Assembly (NCBI GenBank): GCA_937888895.1
Contig: CALASV010000206.1
Coordinates: 1 to 6,640, forward strand
From: an uncultured Clostridia bacterium
Lineage (GTDB): Bacteria; Bacillota; Clostridia; Lachnospirales; Lachnospiraceae
DNA length: 6,640 nt
Reading direction: 5' to 3'
The notes beneath the pieces were generated by a model. The model did not search any database, was not told where the DNA came from, and saw only the letters and a list, made by a program, of their open reading frames with translations. The position numbers were made by a program, and so were the translations under genes. Below are positions 6,344-6,640 of the stretch, piece after piece; position 1 is the first letter of the stretch; every line of letters begins with the position of its first letter.

Positions 6344-6640
6344 ATGAGTAGAGAAAAAACAAAAAAATATGAAATTGATATGTGTAATGGACCTATTTTA
6401 AAAAAGATGTTATTATTTGCAATACCACTGATGTTATCTAGTATTTTGCAATTATTATTTAATGCTGTGGACATTGTTGTAGTAGGGCGTTTTGCTGGTG
6501 ATGATTCGTTGGCAGCAGTAGGTGCAACTTCTTCGTTGATTAATTTATTGACGAATTTGTTTCTTCTAATATTTCCTTCTTTCTCTTATTATCTTTGTTA
6601 TGCTCAACATTTAATATTCCACCCTGAAATGATAATAATG
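6344..6640 (+). CDS. MATE-family multidrug efflux transporter, N-terminus (partial, possibly interrupted)
   Basis: The reading frame is open for 99 codons to the window end. GGAG (6333-6336) lies 7 nt before the ATG. Residues 13-73 are strongly MATE-like: the cytoplasmic lead MCNGPILKKMLLFAIPLMLS (13-32), TM1, then NAVDIVVVGRFAGDDSLAAV (40-59), the signature of the first loop and start of TM2 in the Na+/H+-coupled drug exporters common in Clostridia. Such proteins have about 440-460 residues and 12 membrane segments, so only about the first sixth is here. After F73 a typical homologue continues with a small-residue-rich stretch such as IGLSIGANVL. Here the frame instead reads LLIFPSFSYYLCYAQHLIFH, which does not look like the family. 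The gene may be broken or the sequence joined near 6562. Confidence 0.8.
   Translation, partial: MSREKTKKYEIDMCNGPILKKMLLFAIPLMLSSILQLLFNAVDIVVVGRFAGDDSLAAVGATSSLINLLTNLFLLIFPSFSYYLCYAQHLIFHPEMIIM
6563..6640. other. Tail of the window unlike the MATE family, possible insertion or join
   Basis: From about 6563 the plus strand becomes pyrimidine-rich (TTCCTTCTTTCTCTT), opposite to the purine-rich coding strand of every gene in the window. On the minus strand one frame is open from 6638 to the junction and reads LLSFQGGILNVEHNKDNKRK and on, with a charged, soluble-protein character. This suggests minus-strand coding sequence placed against the MATE N-terminus. No terminal inverted repeat or target duplication can be seen because the segment is cut. 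It may be an insertion, an inversion end or an assembly chimera. Confidence 0.35.

Noticed and set aside
1..6640. CRISPR arrays, tRNA or rRNA genes, riboswitches, integration sites
   Set aside because: No regularly spaced repeats, cloverleaf elements or long structured leaders were seen. All intergenic gaps are under 175 bp.

Overview
The window looks chromosomal and comes from a low-GC Gram-positive anaerobe, most likely a Clostridia member of the Lachnospiraceae type. The support is strong A/T bias (about one third G+C by eye), purine-rich coding strands, AGGAG-type ribosome binding sites, extended -10 promoters and the protein families present. The taxonomic placement is inference; no rRNA or tRNA gene is present to fix it.

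Left part (1-4600): a complete-looking sense-and-export module. On the minus strand lie a DesK/NarL-type (HisKA_3) membrane histidine kinase and, 16 bp downstream, a response regulator cut by the window start. Divergent from them, on the plus strand, lies a tightly coupled three-gene ABC-2 exporter: an ATPase followed by two unlike permeases, with stop/start overlaps of 1 bp and 14 bp. The gene content and protein lengths resemble the Bacillus subtilis LnrJK-LnrLMN (formerly YfiJKLMN) linearmycin-resistance system, but the operon is split into two divergent arms. The 170-bp gap between the arms holds a palindrome, TGACA-TT-TGTCA, about 44 bp from the best -10 box on each side. It is a good candidate for the regulator's shared operator.

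Middle (4597-5667): the exporter operon converges on a gene for a three-repeat S1-domain protein. Between them is one 20-bp perfect inverted repeat that serves as a bidirectional terminator. The TAA stop codons of both genes lie inside its stem and pair exactly with each other. The S1 gene is divergent from a pseudouridine synthase gene, and their two extended -10 promoters have overlapping -35 boxes.

Right part (5668-6640): an RsuA/RluE-like rRNA pseudouridine synthase without an S4 domain, then the N-terminus of a MATE-family efflux transporter cut by the window end. The last ~78 bases no longer read like a MATE protein and have the base skew of minus-strand coding. An insertion, rearrangement or assembly join near 6562 is possible.

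No CRISPR array, tRNA, rRNA or complete mobile element was seen. Nothing here is clearly an undescribed system. The points most worth following are the symmetric divergent control region, the mirrored-stop terminator and the abrupt change in the MATE gene.
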